Below, piece by piece: positions 1 through 7,203 of a DNA stretch of 15,202 nt. The stretch is taken from contig CAYQNJ010000026.1 in the NCBI GenBank assembly GCA_964418835.1, forward strand, positions 1 through 15,202, in the 5' to 3' direction. A program made the position numbers and the translations under genes. The DNA is from UBA9076 sp964418835 (GTDB lineage Bacteria; Bacillota_I; Bacilli_A; Erysipelotrichales; Erysipelotrichaceae). Within the stretch, counting starts at the first letter, position 1. Each line of letters opens with the position of its first letter. The notes beneath the pieces are model-generated. The model was not told the DNA's origin and ran no database searches. It saw only the letters and a list, made by a program, of their open reading frames with translations.

Positions 1-1701
1 GGTGAGTGAAATTGCAATGTAAGATAGTAATGATACTAGTGATAAGATAAGTGAAATTTTTTGTATAGCAGTACCATTATACCAAACAGTAATTTTACCA
101 ATAAAAGTGGGATCATTAAGAATTACTTCAGTTTTTCCTGTATCAACATGCAATGCAGTTTCTAATTTTTTTATATTTCCATCGATATCGACACAATTAG
201 CTTGCATGCCTTTATAATAAGTTACTGGAAAAACAATTCTTTCGTTTTCTATATAATTTTCTACATAGAATGATGTAGATACTCCATTCTTAATTATTTT
301 ATTTGAAATAACTGCATTCACTACATTAGTAATTTCTTGTTTCCATTCAGTTTCTTTTAACATTAAAAGATTTAAATAATTATTACCTGCAAGCTCATTC
401 ATGCTTTTTTGAGTTATCTTACTTATGCTAGTAAGTCCTGGTTTATTTACTGTAGATTCCATTATAAACTCATATGATTCCTTATCTTGATAAAAGGTTT
501 CAAATTTATTTATTTGATAAACATGAAATCCAAATTGAACAAGAACAATAATTATAACCATAAAAATATTTTTATTTGATAAAAATGCTTTTGAATTGAA
601 AAGAAGTATTGGTACGGAAACACATAAACATGTATTAGAAATTAAAAGTAGACGAGTAGGAAATTGAATTGTAGATAAAAATCCAAGATATTTCCAAGGA
701 ATAATATTAGTTGTGAAAATAATAGAGATTACACCAATCAATGCTATTAATTTTAAAAATCTTTTTATTTCATTATTTTCTGATTTATATATAATAGTTA
801 AAAATAAACATAAATATATTGAAAATCCTAAAGAATTTCGTAATGCATATGGGTGATCAAAACCAATTAAAGTATCTGTTATTAAGCTGATTGGATTTAT
901 TGCATTAGAACTTAAAAGTTGAGCAGAGTTCAATTGATTAAAAACAAGAAAATTTTGTGTTATAGACATCTCTATCATTGGGAAAGTGAAAAATGCAGTT
1001 ACGGATATTGTTATAATTATTGATATAATTACTGTAATTACTTTTGAAGGATTTTTCATAAAGACATTAATGTGTGGAATGAATATTATTGCTAATAAAA
1101 TACATCCCATAAAAAAAGAAATATTGTGAGATAGCACCAATCCAGAAAAAGCAATAATTAAATAAATTATTTTCGGTTTAGAATCAAATAAAATAGATTT
1201 TGCACCAAGTATTATAAGTGGGAAAAAAACAAAGCCAAATAATTCTCCTAATGCACCTCTTACATAAATATTAAGTAGTCTATATTGTGATAGAACATAT
1301 AGCATAATACCTAAGTAAGGAGCAAATTTTTTGTTTGAAATTTTTGATATTGTGTAACCTATACTAATTCCACTTAAAACACTCAATATAAACATTGTCA
1401 ATTTATAGGTCTTTATTATTGATAGACCACTGTTATATATTAACGCTGGTATTATTAATAAAAAATCACAATAAAATGTAGGACTAACATAACCATATCC
1501 ATTTAGTTTGTGAGGATATACTTTAGGAAACCAATTCCCATCTAATATGCTTCTAGCCATACCTTCTATTCTACTAAAGTGAAAAATAGTATCATATCCT
1601 GCTCTAGAAGTATCTTTAAAAAAAGGAATTGAAGCTAAAAGAGCTATAGAAAATGAAAATATTATTATTTTATAAATATTTTTTATTTTAATTGAATTCA
1701 C
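1..1701 (-). CDS. YfhO/PTPS-related-type polytopic membrane protein, probable GT-C glycosyltransferase (C-terminus beyond window)
   Basis: The minus strand is open without a stop from 1701 to the left edge (567 codons), so the C-terminus is missing. The start is GTG at 1701. AGGAG at 1712-1708 lies 6 nt upstream, an in-frame TAA follows closely upstream, and the overlapping ATG at 1703 is out of frame and stops at once. The protein begins with a membrane segment (about residues 10-28), then a loop with D37, H41 and R44 (GYDTIFHFSRIEGMAR), then many hydrophobic helices. A conserved-looking RGALGELFGF stretch lies near 148-157 and an IQFPTR motif near 345-350. Residues about 400-545 form a soluble, probably extracytoplasmic domain (FPVTYYKGMQ at 491-500), followed by another membrane helix at 549-566. 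This layout matches the YfhO/PTPS-related membrane family, thought to be GT-C-like enzymes that use polyprenyl-phosphate sugars. The substrate cannot be read. It lies 78 nt downstream of the other GT-C gene, on the same strand. Confidence 0.8.
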   Translation of the reverse strand, partial: MNSIKIKNIYKIIIFSFSIALLASIPFFKDTSRAGYDTIFHFSRIEGMARSILDGNWFPKVYPHKLNGYGYVSPTFYCDFLLIIPALIYNSGLSIIKTYKLTMFILSVLSGISIGYTISKISNKKFAPYLGIMLYVLSQYRLLNIYVRGALGELFGFVFFPLIILGAKSILFDSKPKIIYLIIAFSGLVLSHNISFFMGCILLAIIFIPHINVFMKNPSKVITVIISIIITISVTAFFTFPMIEMSITQNFLVFNQLNSAQLLSSNAINPISLITDTLIGFDHPYALRNSLGFSIYLCLFLTIIYKSENNEIKRFLKLIALIGVISIIFTTNIIPWKYLGFLSTIQFPTRLLLISNTCLCVSVPILLFNSKAFLSNKNIFMVIIIVLVQFGFHVYQINKFETFYQDKESYEFIMESTVNKPGLTSISKITQKSMNELAGNNYLNLLMLKETEWKQEITNVVNAVISNKIIKNGVSTSFYVENYIENERIVFPVTYYKGMQANCVDIDGNIKKLETALHVDTGKTEVILNDPTFIGKITVWYNGTAIQKISLILSLVSLLSYIAISLT

Positions 1702-1707
1702 ATTGAT

Positions 1708-1712
1708 CTCCT
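1708..1712 (-). promoter_or_regulatory. Ribosome binding site that fixes a GTG start
   Basis: AGGAG on the minus strand sits 6 nt before GTG at 1701. It identifies the GTG, rather than the overlapping out-of-frame ATG at 1703, as the start of the long left-edge membrane protein. Confidence 0.7.
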
Positions 1713-1734
1713 GGTTAAGTTATAATATCGATAG

Positions 1735-1743
1735 ATTTTATCA
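1735..1743 (-). promoter_or_regulatory. Possible extended -10 promoter element before the left-edge membrane gene
   Basis: The minus strand reads TGATAAAAT, matching the extended -10 pattern TGnTAnAAT. It lies in the 78-nt gap between the two minus-strand genes and would give a leader of about 27 nt. No convincing -35 box is present. In DNA this AT-rich such matches are common, so this is only a candidate internal promoter. Confidence 0.25.
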
Positions 1744-1779
1744 TAATTCGATTAGACATTTTATTAATTTTTTCTTTAA

Positions 1780-3144
1780 CTAATCAATAATTTTATAAAC
1801 TGTAAAATTATTCAAATCATTTAGAAATTCATATTTATATCCCATTTTATCTATAATCTTTAGATATTCTTTATCATGTATAATTAAATAATTTTCATTA
1901 TTTAAATCAATTACTTTTACTGAATCTGTTGATTTTACAATACCGCCGATATTATCTGCTTTATTAATTGAATCATTTTGTAACCAATATTGATCTTTGT
2001 AATCGGAATAGTATCTTAAAGGTGAATATTTAGTTGCATAATGACTCATATCAGTTATTATTACAGTATCATTATCAAGTAAATTAATAAGATAGTCGTT
2101 TGCTTCTTTATTAGATTGGTTATACTGAATTTTAAATACATTTATATAACCAACTATTAGTGCTAATATTAATAAAATATTGTATGTACTAATCAACAAT
2201 TTAATTTTTATATTAGAAATGAAAATTGCAATGTATACTAAGCACATCCCCAACCCTAATGTGATGTATCTAGTTAAAAAAACTGGTTCAATCAGTTTCG
2301 AATAAAGCAGAACAAATATTAAAGTTTCTATAAAAGGGAGAACAGTAAAATAAAATAAATTTTTATCAAATTTAACATATGAATTAATTACTAATCCAAC
2401 AATACCCACCATCACACCTGCAATTAAAAATATATCAAGGTAATTATTAATTTGACTGTAAGATATCCAAAAACCACCTGAAATAGTTTCAACTTGATTA
2501 AACAATACATAAAACCATGGACCGTAAAGTAGTAAGCAAGTAATACTTGAAATAATTAGGTTTTTCATAGGCTTTCCCTTTATTATAAAATAAGTGATTA
2601 GATTAAAATATAAAAAACCTATAAAAAACAATGCATATGTATGTGTATAGGAAGCCAGTAAAGAAAAAAAAGTTAAGAATGTTAAATCTTTGTAATTTTC
2701 TTTTATAACCGATACTGCATATATACAACTTAAAGTAACAAATAGTATAGCTAAAGAATACATACGTATATTTATTGAGTGGCTAATAATAAATGGAGTA
2801 CATAAGAGTATTAACTGAAAATTAATAGCCTCCTTTATAGAAAACATGGATTTTATTTTTCTTGCTCCAAAATAAGACAAAATTAAAAGTGGTATTATTG
2901 ATAAAACTTGTAACATATAAATATTGTCAGAAAAAATCATAATGTAATATTTCATAATTATATAATAAAGAGGTGGATGTACATCAGCTGCCGTTACTTT
3001 GATGAGTTCAAATAAAGGTAGTTTTGCAATATACACAGAAAAACTAGAATCAAATGAGATCACAGTATTAAATGCTAATGTTAAATATATAAAAAATGAA
3101 ACGATAGGTATTGTAGAGATATTGATTTTTTGACTGATTTTCAT
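1780..3144 (-). CDS. GT-C-fold membrane glycosyltransferase, PMT/ArnT-like (GT39/GT83-type)
   Basis: A 454-residue polytopic membrane protein. Membrane segments begin at about residue 11, and the first extracytoplasmic loop carries D32 and the motif D54-V-H56-P-P-L-Y60. This matches the Asp and HPP loop signature of the PMT_2/ArnT-type families, which transfer sugars from polyprenyl-phosphate donors on the outer face of the membrane. R127-M-Y-S follows, resembling the family's ARMYSL segment. About ten further hydrophobic helices run to roughly residue 345, and the last 110 residues form a soluble domain. The ATG at 3144 is preceded by GAGG at 3155-3152. The gene diverges from fnlA and is followed on the same strand by a second GT-C-like membrane protein. 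The acceptor is probably the glycan made by the plus-strand operon (inference). Acceptor and donor sugar cannot be read from sequence. Confidence 0.85.
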   Translation of the reverse strand: MKISQKINISTIPIVSFFIYLTLAFNTVISFDSSFSVYIAKLPLFELIKVTAADVHPPLYYIIMKYYIMIFSDNIYMLQVLSIIPLLILSYFGARKIKSMFSIKEAINFQLILLCTPFIISHSINIRMYSLAILFVTLSCIYAVSVIKENYKDLTFLTFFSLLASYTHTYALFFIGFLYFNLITYFIIKGKPMKNLIISSITCLLLYGPWFYVLFNQVETISGGFWISYSQINNYLDIFLIAGVMVGIVGLVINSYVKFDKNLFYFTVLPFIETLIFVLLYSKLIEPVFLTRYITLGLGMCLVYIAIFISNIKIKLLISTYNILLILALIVGYINVFKIQYNQSNKEANDYLINLLDNDTVIITDMSHYATKYSPLRYYSDYKDQYWLQNDSINKADNIGGIVKSTDSVKVIDLNNENYLIIHDKEYLKIIDKMGYKYEFLNDLNNFTVYKIID

Positions 3145-3201
3145 ATTTGACCTCGCTATTATATAATATCAAATAATCCTATTAATATTAAGAAATATTA
3201 A

Positions 3202-3219
3202 AGATTAAATTAATAATCT
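3202..3219. repeat. Inverted repeat AGATTA-N6-TAATCT upstream of fnlA
   Basis: Perfect 6-bp arms (3202-3207 and 3214-3219) around AATTAA. The repeat covers the position a -35 box would take and ends 4 nt before the TG of the extended -10 of fnlA, where a regulator could bind. It may also be chance in AT-rich DNA. A comparable repeat with the same 4-nt spacing precedes fnlB. Confidence 0.4.
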
Positions 3220-3223
3220 AACA

Positions 3224-3232
3224 TGTTATAAT
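3224..3232 (+). promoter_or_regulatory. Probable promoter of the plus-strand polysaccharide operon (extended -10)
   Basis: TGTTATAAT is a perfect extended -10 (TGnTATAAT). The -35 region 17 bp upstream (ATTAAA) is poor, which an extended -10 can compensate for. Transcription would start near 3239, directly at the GGAGG ribosome binding site (3240-3244). The leader would then be only about 12-14 nt before the ATG at 3252. This is the strongest promoter-like sequence in the window and sits in the divergent intergenic region. Confidence 0.6.
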
Positions 3233-3251
3233 AATAAATGGAGGATTTTAT

Positions 3252-4265
3252 ATGTTTGAAGGAAAAATATTACTAATTACAGGTGGAACTGGTTCATTTG
3301 GGAATGCAGTTGCTGATAAATTTTTAAATACTAATATAAAAGAAATTAGAATTGTTTCTAGAGATGAAAAGAAACAAGATGATATGAGACATGAATACCA
3401 AAAGAAAGATCCAGAGCTAGCATCTAAATTAAAATTTTATATTGGAGATGTTAGAGACTATGATTCAATATCTGATGCTTTTAAAGGAGTTGATTATGTA
3501 TTCCATGCTGCTGCTTTAAAACAAGTACCTTCATGTGAATTCTATCCTTTAGAAGCTGTTAAAACTAATATTTTGGGAAGTAATAATGTTATTACTGCTT
3601 GTGTAAAAAATAAAGTAAAAAAAGCAATCTTTTTAAGTACAGATAAAGCTGCTTATCCAATTAATGCTATGGGAATGACAAAAGCTTTAATGGAAAAAAA
3701 TGTTATTGCTAGATCTAGACAAATGGAAGAGGGAGATACTGTATTTTGTTGTACAAGATATGGAAATGTAATGGCTAGTAGAGGAAGTGTTATCCCATTA
3801 TTCTTAGACCAAATTAATGCTGGAAAACCTATTACAATTACTAATCCTGATATGACTAGATTTATGATGACATTGGAAGATGCCGTTGATTTAGTTTTAT
3901 ATGCTTTTGAAAATGGTAATCAAGGTGATACTTTTGTGCAAAAAGCACCTGCAGCTACTATAGGAGTACTTGCGGATGCTATACTTGAACTAACAAACTC
4001 AAAATCTGGTAAAGCTTATATTGGTACTAGACATGGTGAAAAATTATATGAAGTATTAGTTGCAAGTGAAGAAATGGTTAAAGCAATTGATATGGGAGAG
4101 TATTATAGAATTCCTGCAGATAATAGAGATTTAAACTATGATAAATATTTTTCAAAAGGAAATGAAAAAATATCAATAGTTGAAGAATATGATTCACATA
4201 ATACTGAAAGATTAGATGTAGAAGGAATGAAAAAATTATTACTTAAGTTAGATTTATTTAAGTAG
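3252..4265 (+). CDS. fnlA: UDP-GlcNAc 4,6-dehydratase/5-epimerase (FnlA/CapE/WbjB type), first step to UDP-L-FucNAc
   Basis: A 337-residue extended short-chain dehydrogenase. It carries the Rossmann glycine motif GGTGSFG at 11-17, the segment SRDEKKQDDMR at 36-46 typical of inverting dehydratases, and the active-site region STDKAAYPINAMGMTK at 129-144. The usual catalytic Tyr of YxxxK is Met here (M140-x3-K144), with D131 and K132. This is the known signature of the CapE/FnlA/WbjB subfamily rather than an active-site loss. In that family the enzyme removes water from UDP-GlcNAc and inverts C5 to give the 4-keto-6-deoxy-L-arabino-hexulose. It starts with ATG after GGAGG (7-nt spacer). It is the first gene of the plus-strand operon. 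Unlike the common fnlABC order, its partners fnlB and fnlC follow only after two inserted genes. The pathway assignment rests on all three genes being present. Confidence 0.95.
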   Translation: MFEGKILLITGGTGSFGNAVADKFLNTNIKEIRIVSRDEKKQDDMRHEYQKKDPELASKLKFYIGDVRDYDSISDAFKGVDYVFHAAALKQVPSCEFYPLEAVKTNILGSNNVITACVKNKVKKAIFLSTDKAAYPINAMGMTKALMEKNVIARSRQMEEGDTVFCCTRYGNVMASRGSVIPLFLDQINAGKPITITNPDMTRFMMTLEDAVDLVLYAFENGNQGDTFVQKAPAATIGVLADAILELTNSKSGKAYIGTRHGEKLYEVLVASEEMVKAIDMGEYYRIPADNRDLNYDKYFSKGNEKISIVEEYDSHNTERLDVEGMKKLLLKLDLFK

Positions 4266-4273
4266 GTAAGTAC

Positions 4274-5068
4274 ATGTTAGAAAATATTAAAATATTCGTT
4301 TCTAGAGTTTTAGATATATTAGGTATATTAAACTTATTAAATAGTTTTATATTACGTAAAAGAAATACTATTAGAGTTATCAATTATCACAGAACTCCAA
4401 TAAATGAAATCAAAACATTTGAAAATCAATTGAAATATTATAAAAATCATTATGTTAATGTTAACTATGAGTTTTTTAAAGAATTTAAAAATGGTAAAGT
4501 AACATTACCTAAACAAGGATTAATAATTACTTTTGATGATGGTCTATTAGATAATTATATTTATGCTCTGCCTTTATTAGAAAAATATGGATTTACTGGT
4601 TATTTTCTTGTTTCTACTGGAAAAATAGGAAAAGAAAAATATATGGATTATAATCAATTAAAAGATTTGATAGATAGAAATCATGTTGTTGGTTGTCATA
4701 CTTATACACATCATAGAATGAATGAAAATGACACAAAAGAAATATTGGATTTTGAAATTGTACAATCAAAAGAAGAAATTGAAAAAAACATAAATAAACC
4801 TGTAGATATATTTTGTTGGTGTGGTGGAGAAGAGGATACTTATACAATAAATGCCCAAAAATATATAGAAAAAAACTATAAATACTCATTTATGACAAAT
4901 AGTGAATTATTAAATGTTGATACTAATAATTACTTTATACAAAGAACTAATATTGAAGCTAGATGGCCAATATGTTTAGTTAAGTTCCAGTTATCTGGTA
5001 TCATGGATTATCTTTATAAAGGTAAAAGGGAAAGAGTAAATAGGTTATTAAGAAGTGAAACTAACTGA
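4274..5068 (+). CDS. NodB-type polysaccharide deacetylase family protein (CE4-like), probably cytoplasmic
   Basis: 264 residues, starting 8 nt after fnlA with only a weak ribosome site (TAGGTAAG), so coupling to fnlA is likely. NodB-fold motifs are visible: NYHR at 37-40, TFDDG at 86-90 (catalytic and metal-binding D88/D89), and HTYTHH at 142-147 giving the H-x3-H metal ligands H142 and H146. The third motif, normally ending in PYG, reads FCWCGGEED (180-188), so the Pro and Tyr are absent. No signal peptide or clear membrane helix is seen. This suggests action inside the cell on a nucleotide- or lipid-linked sugar, as ArnD of the same superfamily does, rather than on finished wall polymer. 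It overlaps the next gene, an acyltransferase, by 14 nt. Likely role: N-deacetylation of an acetamido sugar in the repeat unit (inference). Fold is well supported, substrate unknown. Confidence 0.85.
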   Translation: MLENIKIFVSRVLDILGILNLLNSFILRKRNTIRVINYHRTPINEIKTFENQLKYYKNHYVNVNYEFFKEFKNGKVTLPKQGLIITFDDGLLDNYIYALPLLEKYGFTGYFLVSTGKIGKEKYMDYNQLKDLIDRNHVVGCHTYTHHRMNENDTKEILDFEIVQSKEEIEKNINKPVDIFCWCGGEEDTYTINAQKYIEKNYKYSFMTNSELLNVDTNNYFIQRTNIEARWPICLVKFQLSGIMDYLYKGKRERVNRLLRSETN

Positions 5069-6056
5069 TGTAAAAATTAATGAACTTTTTTTTGATGAAG
5101 AATATGATAACCAATCAAAAAGTTTTTTTGCATCAATAACTTGCTTTAAACATATAAAAAAAATAAAAAACATTCATAAGATAATAGTTGAGGATACTAT
5201 TTTTTATTGTTCAATAGATAAAAATGCTGAATTGTATGTTGCAATGAGAACAATTGATAAAATTACTCTTGATTATCTAATAGACTATCTATTTAATAAA
5301 TATGATATTAAAACTATATTTATTGATCATTTATACAACATGTATAACTCCATTAAATACAATGTTATACAAACAGGTATTAACTCAGATGTATTAATGA
5401 ATATACCTAGTAGCTTGCAAGAATATAATGCTATGTTAGGTAAAAAAACAAGAAAACATTTAAGATATTATATAAGTAGGTTAGAAAAACAATTTAATAA
5501 TATTGAGTATAAAACATTTATTAAAGATGAAATAGAGTATGAATTAATTGAAAAAATGTTTGAATATAACTCAATTAGATTATCAAAAATAAAGAATATT
5601 GATAGAAATTATAATAATAGTGAAATTAATAATACGTTTAATTGTTCAAAAGATAATGGAATTCTTTTTGTTTTATTTATTAATAATATTCCTCAAGCTA
5701 TATCATTGTTAGAAAACATTGGCGGAGATTTTTATTTAACTGATATTGGTTCTAATTTAGAATTTGATTCATTTAATATTGGGCAAATAAACTTATATAA
5801 ATCGATTGAATATGCAATTAATAATAAAGAAAAAAATGACAGTAAATATCATTTTATGTTTGAAATTACAGATTATAAAAAAAGATTTGGAGGTAGAATG
5901 GTTGAACTATATCCATACTTAATTTATAAAAATAAAAGTTTAAACTATTATTATAATTTTGTTAAATATAAAAGTATCTTAGAAATTCAAAAATTAATAA
6001 AAAGAAATGATGATATAAAAAAATTAATTAATAAGGTTAGAAAGATATTTAATTAA
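5055..6056 (+). CDS. GNAT-superfamily acyltransferase, BioF2/FemAB-like (Acetyltransf_6 type)
   Basis: 333 residues starting at GTG 5055. An in-frame TAA lies six bases upstream (5049-5051), so no earlier start is possible, and the 14-nt overlap with the deacetylase gene suggests translational coupling. The central part resembles the BioF2-like/FemAB double-GNAT fold: the basic helix GKKTRKHLRYYISRLEKQF (129-147), a hydrophobic core strand GILFVLFINN (202-211), and the C-terminal FEITDYKKRFGG (269-280) corresponding to the family's 'YK..fG' end motif. Members transfer acyl or aminoacyl groups to amino sugars or peptides. Next to a deacetylase and inside an amino-sugar pathway, N-acylation of a freed amino group is the most plausible role (inference). 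Its base composition is among the most AT-rich in the operon. The C-terminus (about 300-333) is Lys-rich. Acyl donor and acceptor are unknown. Confidence 0.75.
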   Translation: MKLTDVKINELFFDEEYDNQSKSFFASITCFKHIKKIKNIHKIIVEDTIFYCSIDKNAELYVAMRTIDKITLDYLIDYLFNKYDIKTIFIDHLYNMYNSIKYNVIQTGINSDVLMNIPSSLQEYNAMLGKKTRKHLRYYISRLEKQFNNIEYKTFIKDEIEYELIEKMFEYNSIRLSKIKNIDRNYNNSEINNTFNCSKDNGILFVLFINNIPQAISLLENIGGDFYLTDIGSNLEFDSFNIGQINLYKSIEYAINNKEKNDSKYHFMFEITDYKKRFGGRMVELYPYLIYKNKSLNYYYNFVKYKSILEIQKLIKRNDDIKKLINKVRKIFN

Positions 6057-6073
6057 TAAAAGTTATTAATTAA
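6049..6073. repeat. 11-bp perfect AT-only inverted repeat between the acyltransferase gene and fnlB
   Basis: TTAATTAATAA (6049-6059) and its exact complement TTATTAATTAA (6063-6073) flank a 3-nt AAG. The left arm includes the TAA stop of the acyltransferase gene. There is no G or C in the stem and no trailing T-run, so it is not a normal intrinsic terminator. It ends 4 nt before a TGTTAGAAT promoter-like element, as the repeat before fnlA does, so an operator or a weak mRNA hairpin is possible. Confidence 0.5.
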
Positions 6074-6077
6074 GTTA

Positions 6078-6086
6078 TGTTAGAAT
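6078..6086 (+). promoter_or_regulatory. Possible internal promoter (extended -10) before fnlB
   Basis: TGTTAGAAT matches the extended -10 TGnTAnAAT. A start near 6093 would leave a leader of about 9 nt overlapping the GGTGAT ribosome site before ATG 6102. The -35 region is poor. The stretch from here to the start codon resembles the fnlA upstream region base for base apart from a few changes and a small gap. Confidence 0.35.
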
Positions 6087-6101
6087 TATATTGGTGATTA
6101 T

Positions 6102-7193
6102 ATGAAAATACTTGTGACTGGCTCAAATGGATTTATTGGTAAAAATCTATGTGTAACTTTAAATACTAAGGGATATGATGTAATTCCTTTTGATACTAAT
6201 ACAAATATGTCTTTAGAAGATTGTGTTAAACAATCTGATTTTGCAATTCATTTGGCTGGTATTAATAGACCATTAACTCCAGAAGAGTTTTATGATGGAA
6301 ATACTAATTTAACTTTAAAATTAATTAATATACTAAAAGAAGATGGAAGAAATATTCCTTTATTACTAAGTTCATCAATTCAAGCTGAAAGAGATAATGA
6401 TTATGGTAAGAGTAAAAAACAATCAGAAAACCTTGTTTTTGAGTATGGTAAACAAGCAGATGTATTTGTATATAGATTAGAAAATGCGTTTGGTAAGTGG
6501 GGAAGACCAAACTACAACTCTGTAATAGCTACTTTTTGCTATAATGTTGCAAATGATTTAGAAATAATAATTAATGATCCAAGTGCTTTAATTCCTTTTG
6601 TTTATATTGACGACATTGTTAGTTCTTTTATTTCTTGTATTGATAGTAAAGGAAGTAATGAATATTTATATGTAACTCCATCTTATAATAAAACTATAGG
6701 AGAGGTTGCAAATTTAATAAAATCATTTAAAGAAAGTAGAAAAAACTTACAAGTAATTAATATGAAAGATGAATTTACAAAGAAATTATACTCTACCTAT
6801 TTAAGTTATTTAAGAGAAGATGATTTTAGTTATCCTTTGGATATGAAAAAGGATAATAGAGGTTCATTTACAGAGTTTTTAAAAAGTGATGATAGAGGTC
6901 AAGTATCTATAAATATATCTAAACCAGGTATAGTAAAAGGTAATCATTGGCATCATAGTAAAAATGAAAAATTCCTTGTAGTCAAAGGAAAAGGTATAAT
7001 AAGATTTAGAAAACTAGACAGTGATGAGATAATAGAATATAAAGTTAGTGATAAAGAGTTAAGAGTAGTAGATATTCCTACCGGATATACTCATAATATA
7101 GAAAATATTGGAGATAGTGATATGGTTACAGTTATGTGGGCAAATGAAGCATTTGATCCCAATAATCCTGATACATATTACTTAGAAGTTTAA
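6102..7193 (+). CDS. fnlB: UDP-sugar 3-epimerase/4-reductase, SDR-cupin fusion (FnlB/CapF/WbjC), second step to UDP-L-FucNAc
   Basis: 363 residues with two domains. Residues 1 to about 245 are a short-chain dehydrogenase: TGSNGFIG at 6-13 for the dinucleotide, SSS at 90-92, and a canonical Y101-x3-K105. Residues about 246-363 are a cupin: N281-H282-W-H284-H285 with E289 (motif 1) and P326-TGYT-H331-N (motif 2), the metal-binding set of CapF. In that family the cupin epimerises C3 of the FnlA product and the SDR domain reduces C4 with NADPH, giving UDP-2-acetamido-2,6-dideoxy-L-talose. All key residues are present and the length is normal. It starts at ATG 6102 after GGTGAT, 45 nt downstream of the acyltransferase gene, one of the few real gaps in the operon. 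fnlC follows after 10 nt. Confidence 0.95.
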   Translation: MKILVTGSNGFIGKNLCVTLNTKGYDVIPFDTNTNMSLEDCVKQSDFAIHLAGINRPLTPEEFYDGNTNLTLKLINILKEDGRNIPLLLSSSIQAERDNDYGKSKKQSENLVFEYGKQADVFVYRLENAFGKWGRPNYNSVIATFCYNVANDLEIIINDPSALIPFVYIDDIVSSFISCIDSKGSNEYLYVTPSYNKTIGEVANLIKSFKESRKNLQVINMKDEFTKKLYSTYLSYLREDDFSYPLDMKKDNRGSFTEFLKSDDRGQVSINISKPGIVKGNHWHHSKNEKFLVVKGKGIIRFRKLDSDEIIEYKVSDKELRVVDIPTGYTHNIENIGDSDMVTVMWANEAFDPNNPDTYYLEV

Positions 7194-7203
7194 GGAGATA
7201 AGT

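Noticed and set aside
1750..1785. GATTAG...CTAATC hairpin between the two minus-strand genes as a terminator
   Set aside because: Only 6 bp with a loop of about 24 nt and no suitable T-run; likely chance in AT-rich DNA.
3158..3163. Minus-strand TATAAT as -10 of the GT-C gene
   Set aside because: Transcription would start within or after the GAGG ribosome site (3155-3152), which would remove it from the mRNA, and no -35 is seen. The true promoter is probably further upstream.
3252..4265. Inactive dehydratase because the catalytic Tyr of YxxxK is Met
   Set aside because: MxxxK is a known feature of the CapE/FnlA/WbjB subfamily, and the rest of the active site is intact.
4614..4889. Antisense open frame inside the deacetylase gene (91 codons)
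   Set aside because: It lies opposite a motif-bearing gene and its composition is a reflection of that gene; no ribosome site or family signature is seen. The same holds for other antisense frames at 6325-6510, 8004-8213, 8927-9190 and 9963-10289.
6049..6073. Intrinsic terminator after the acyltransferase gene
   Set aside because: The 11-bp stem is wholly A/T, has a 3-nt loop and is not followed by a T-run. The operon clearly continues into fnlB and fnlC.
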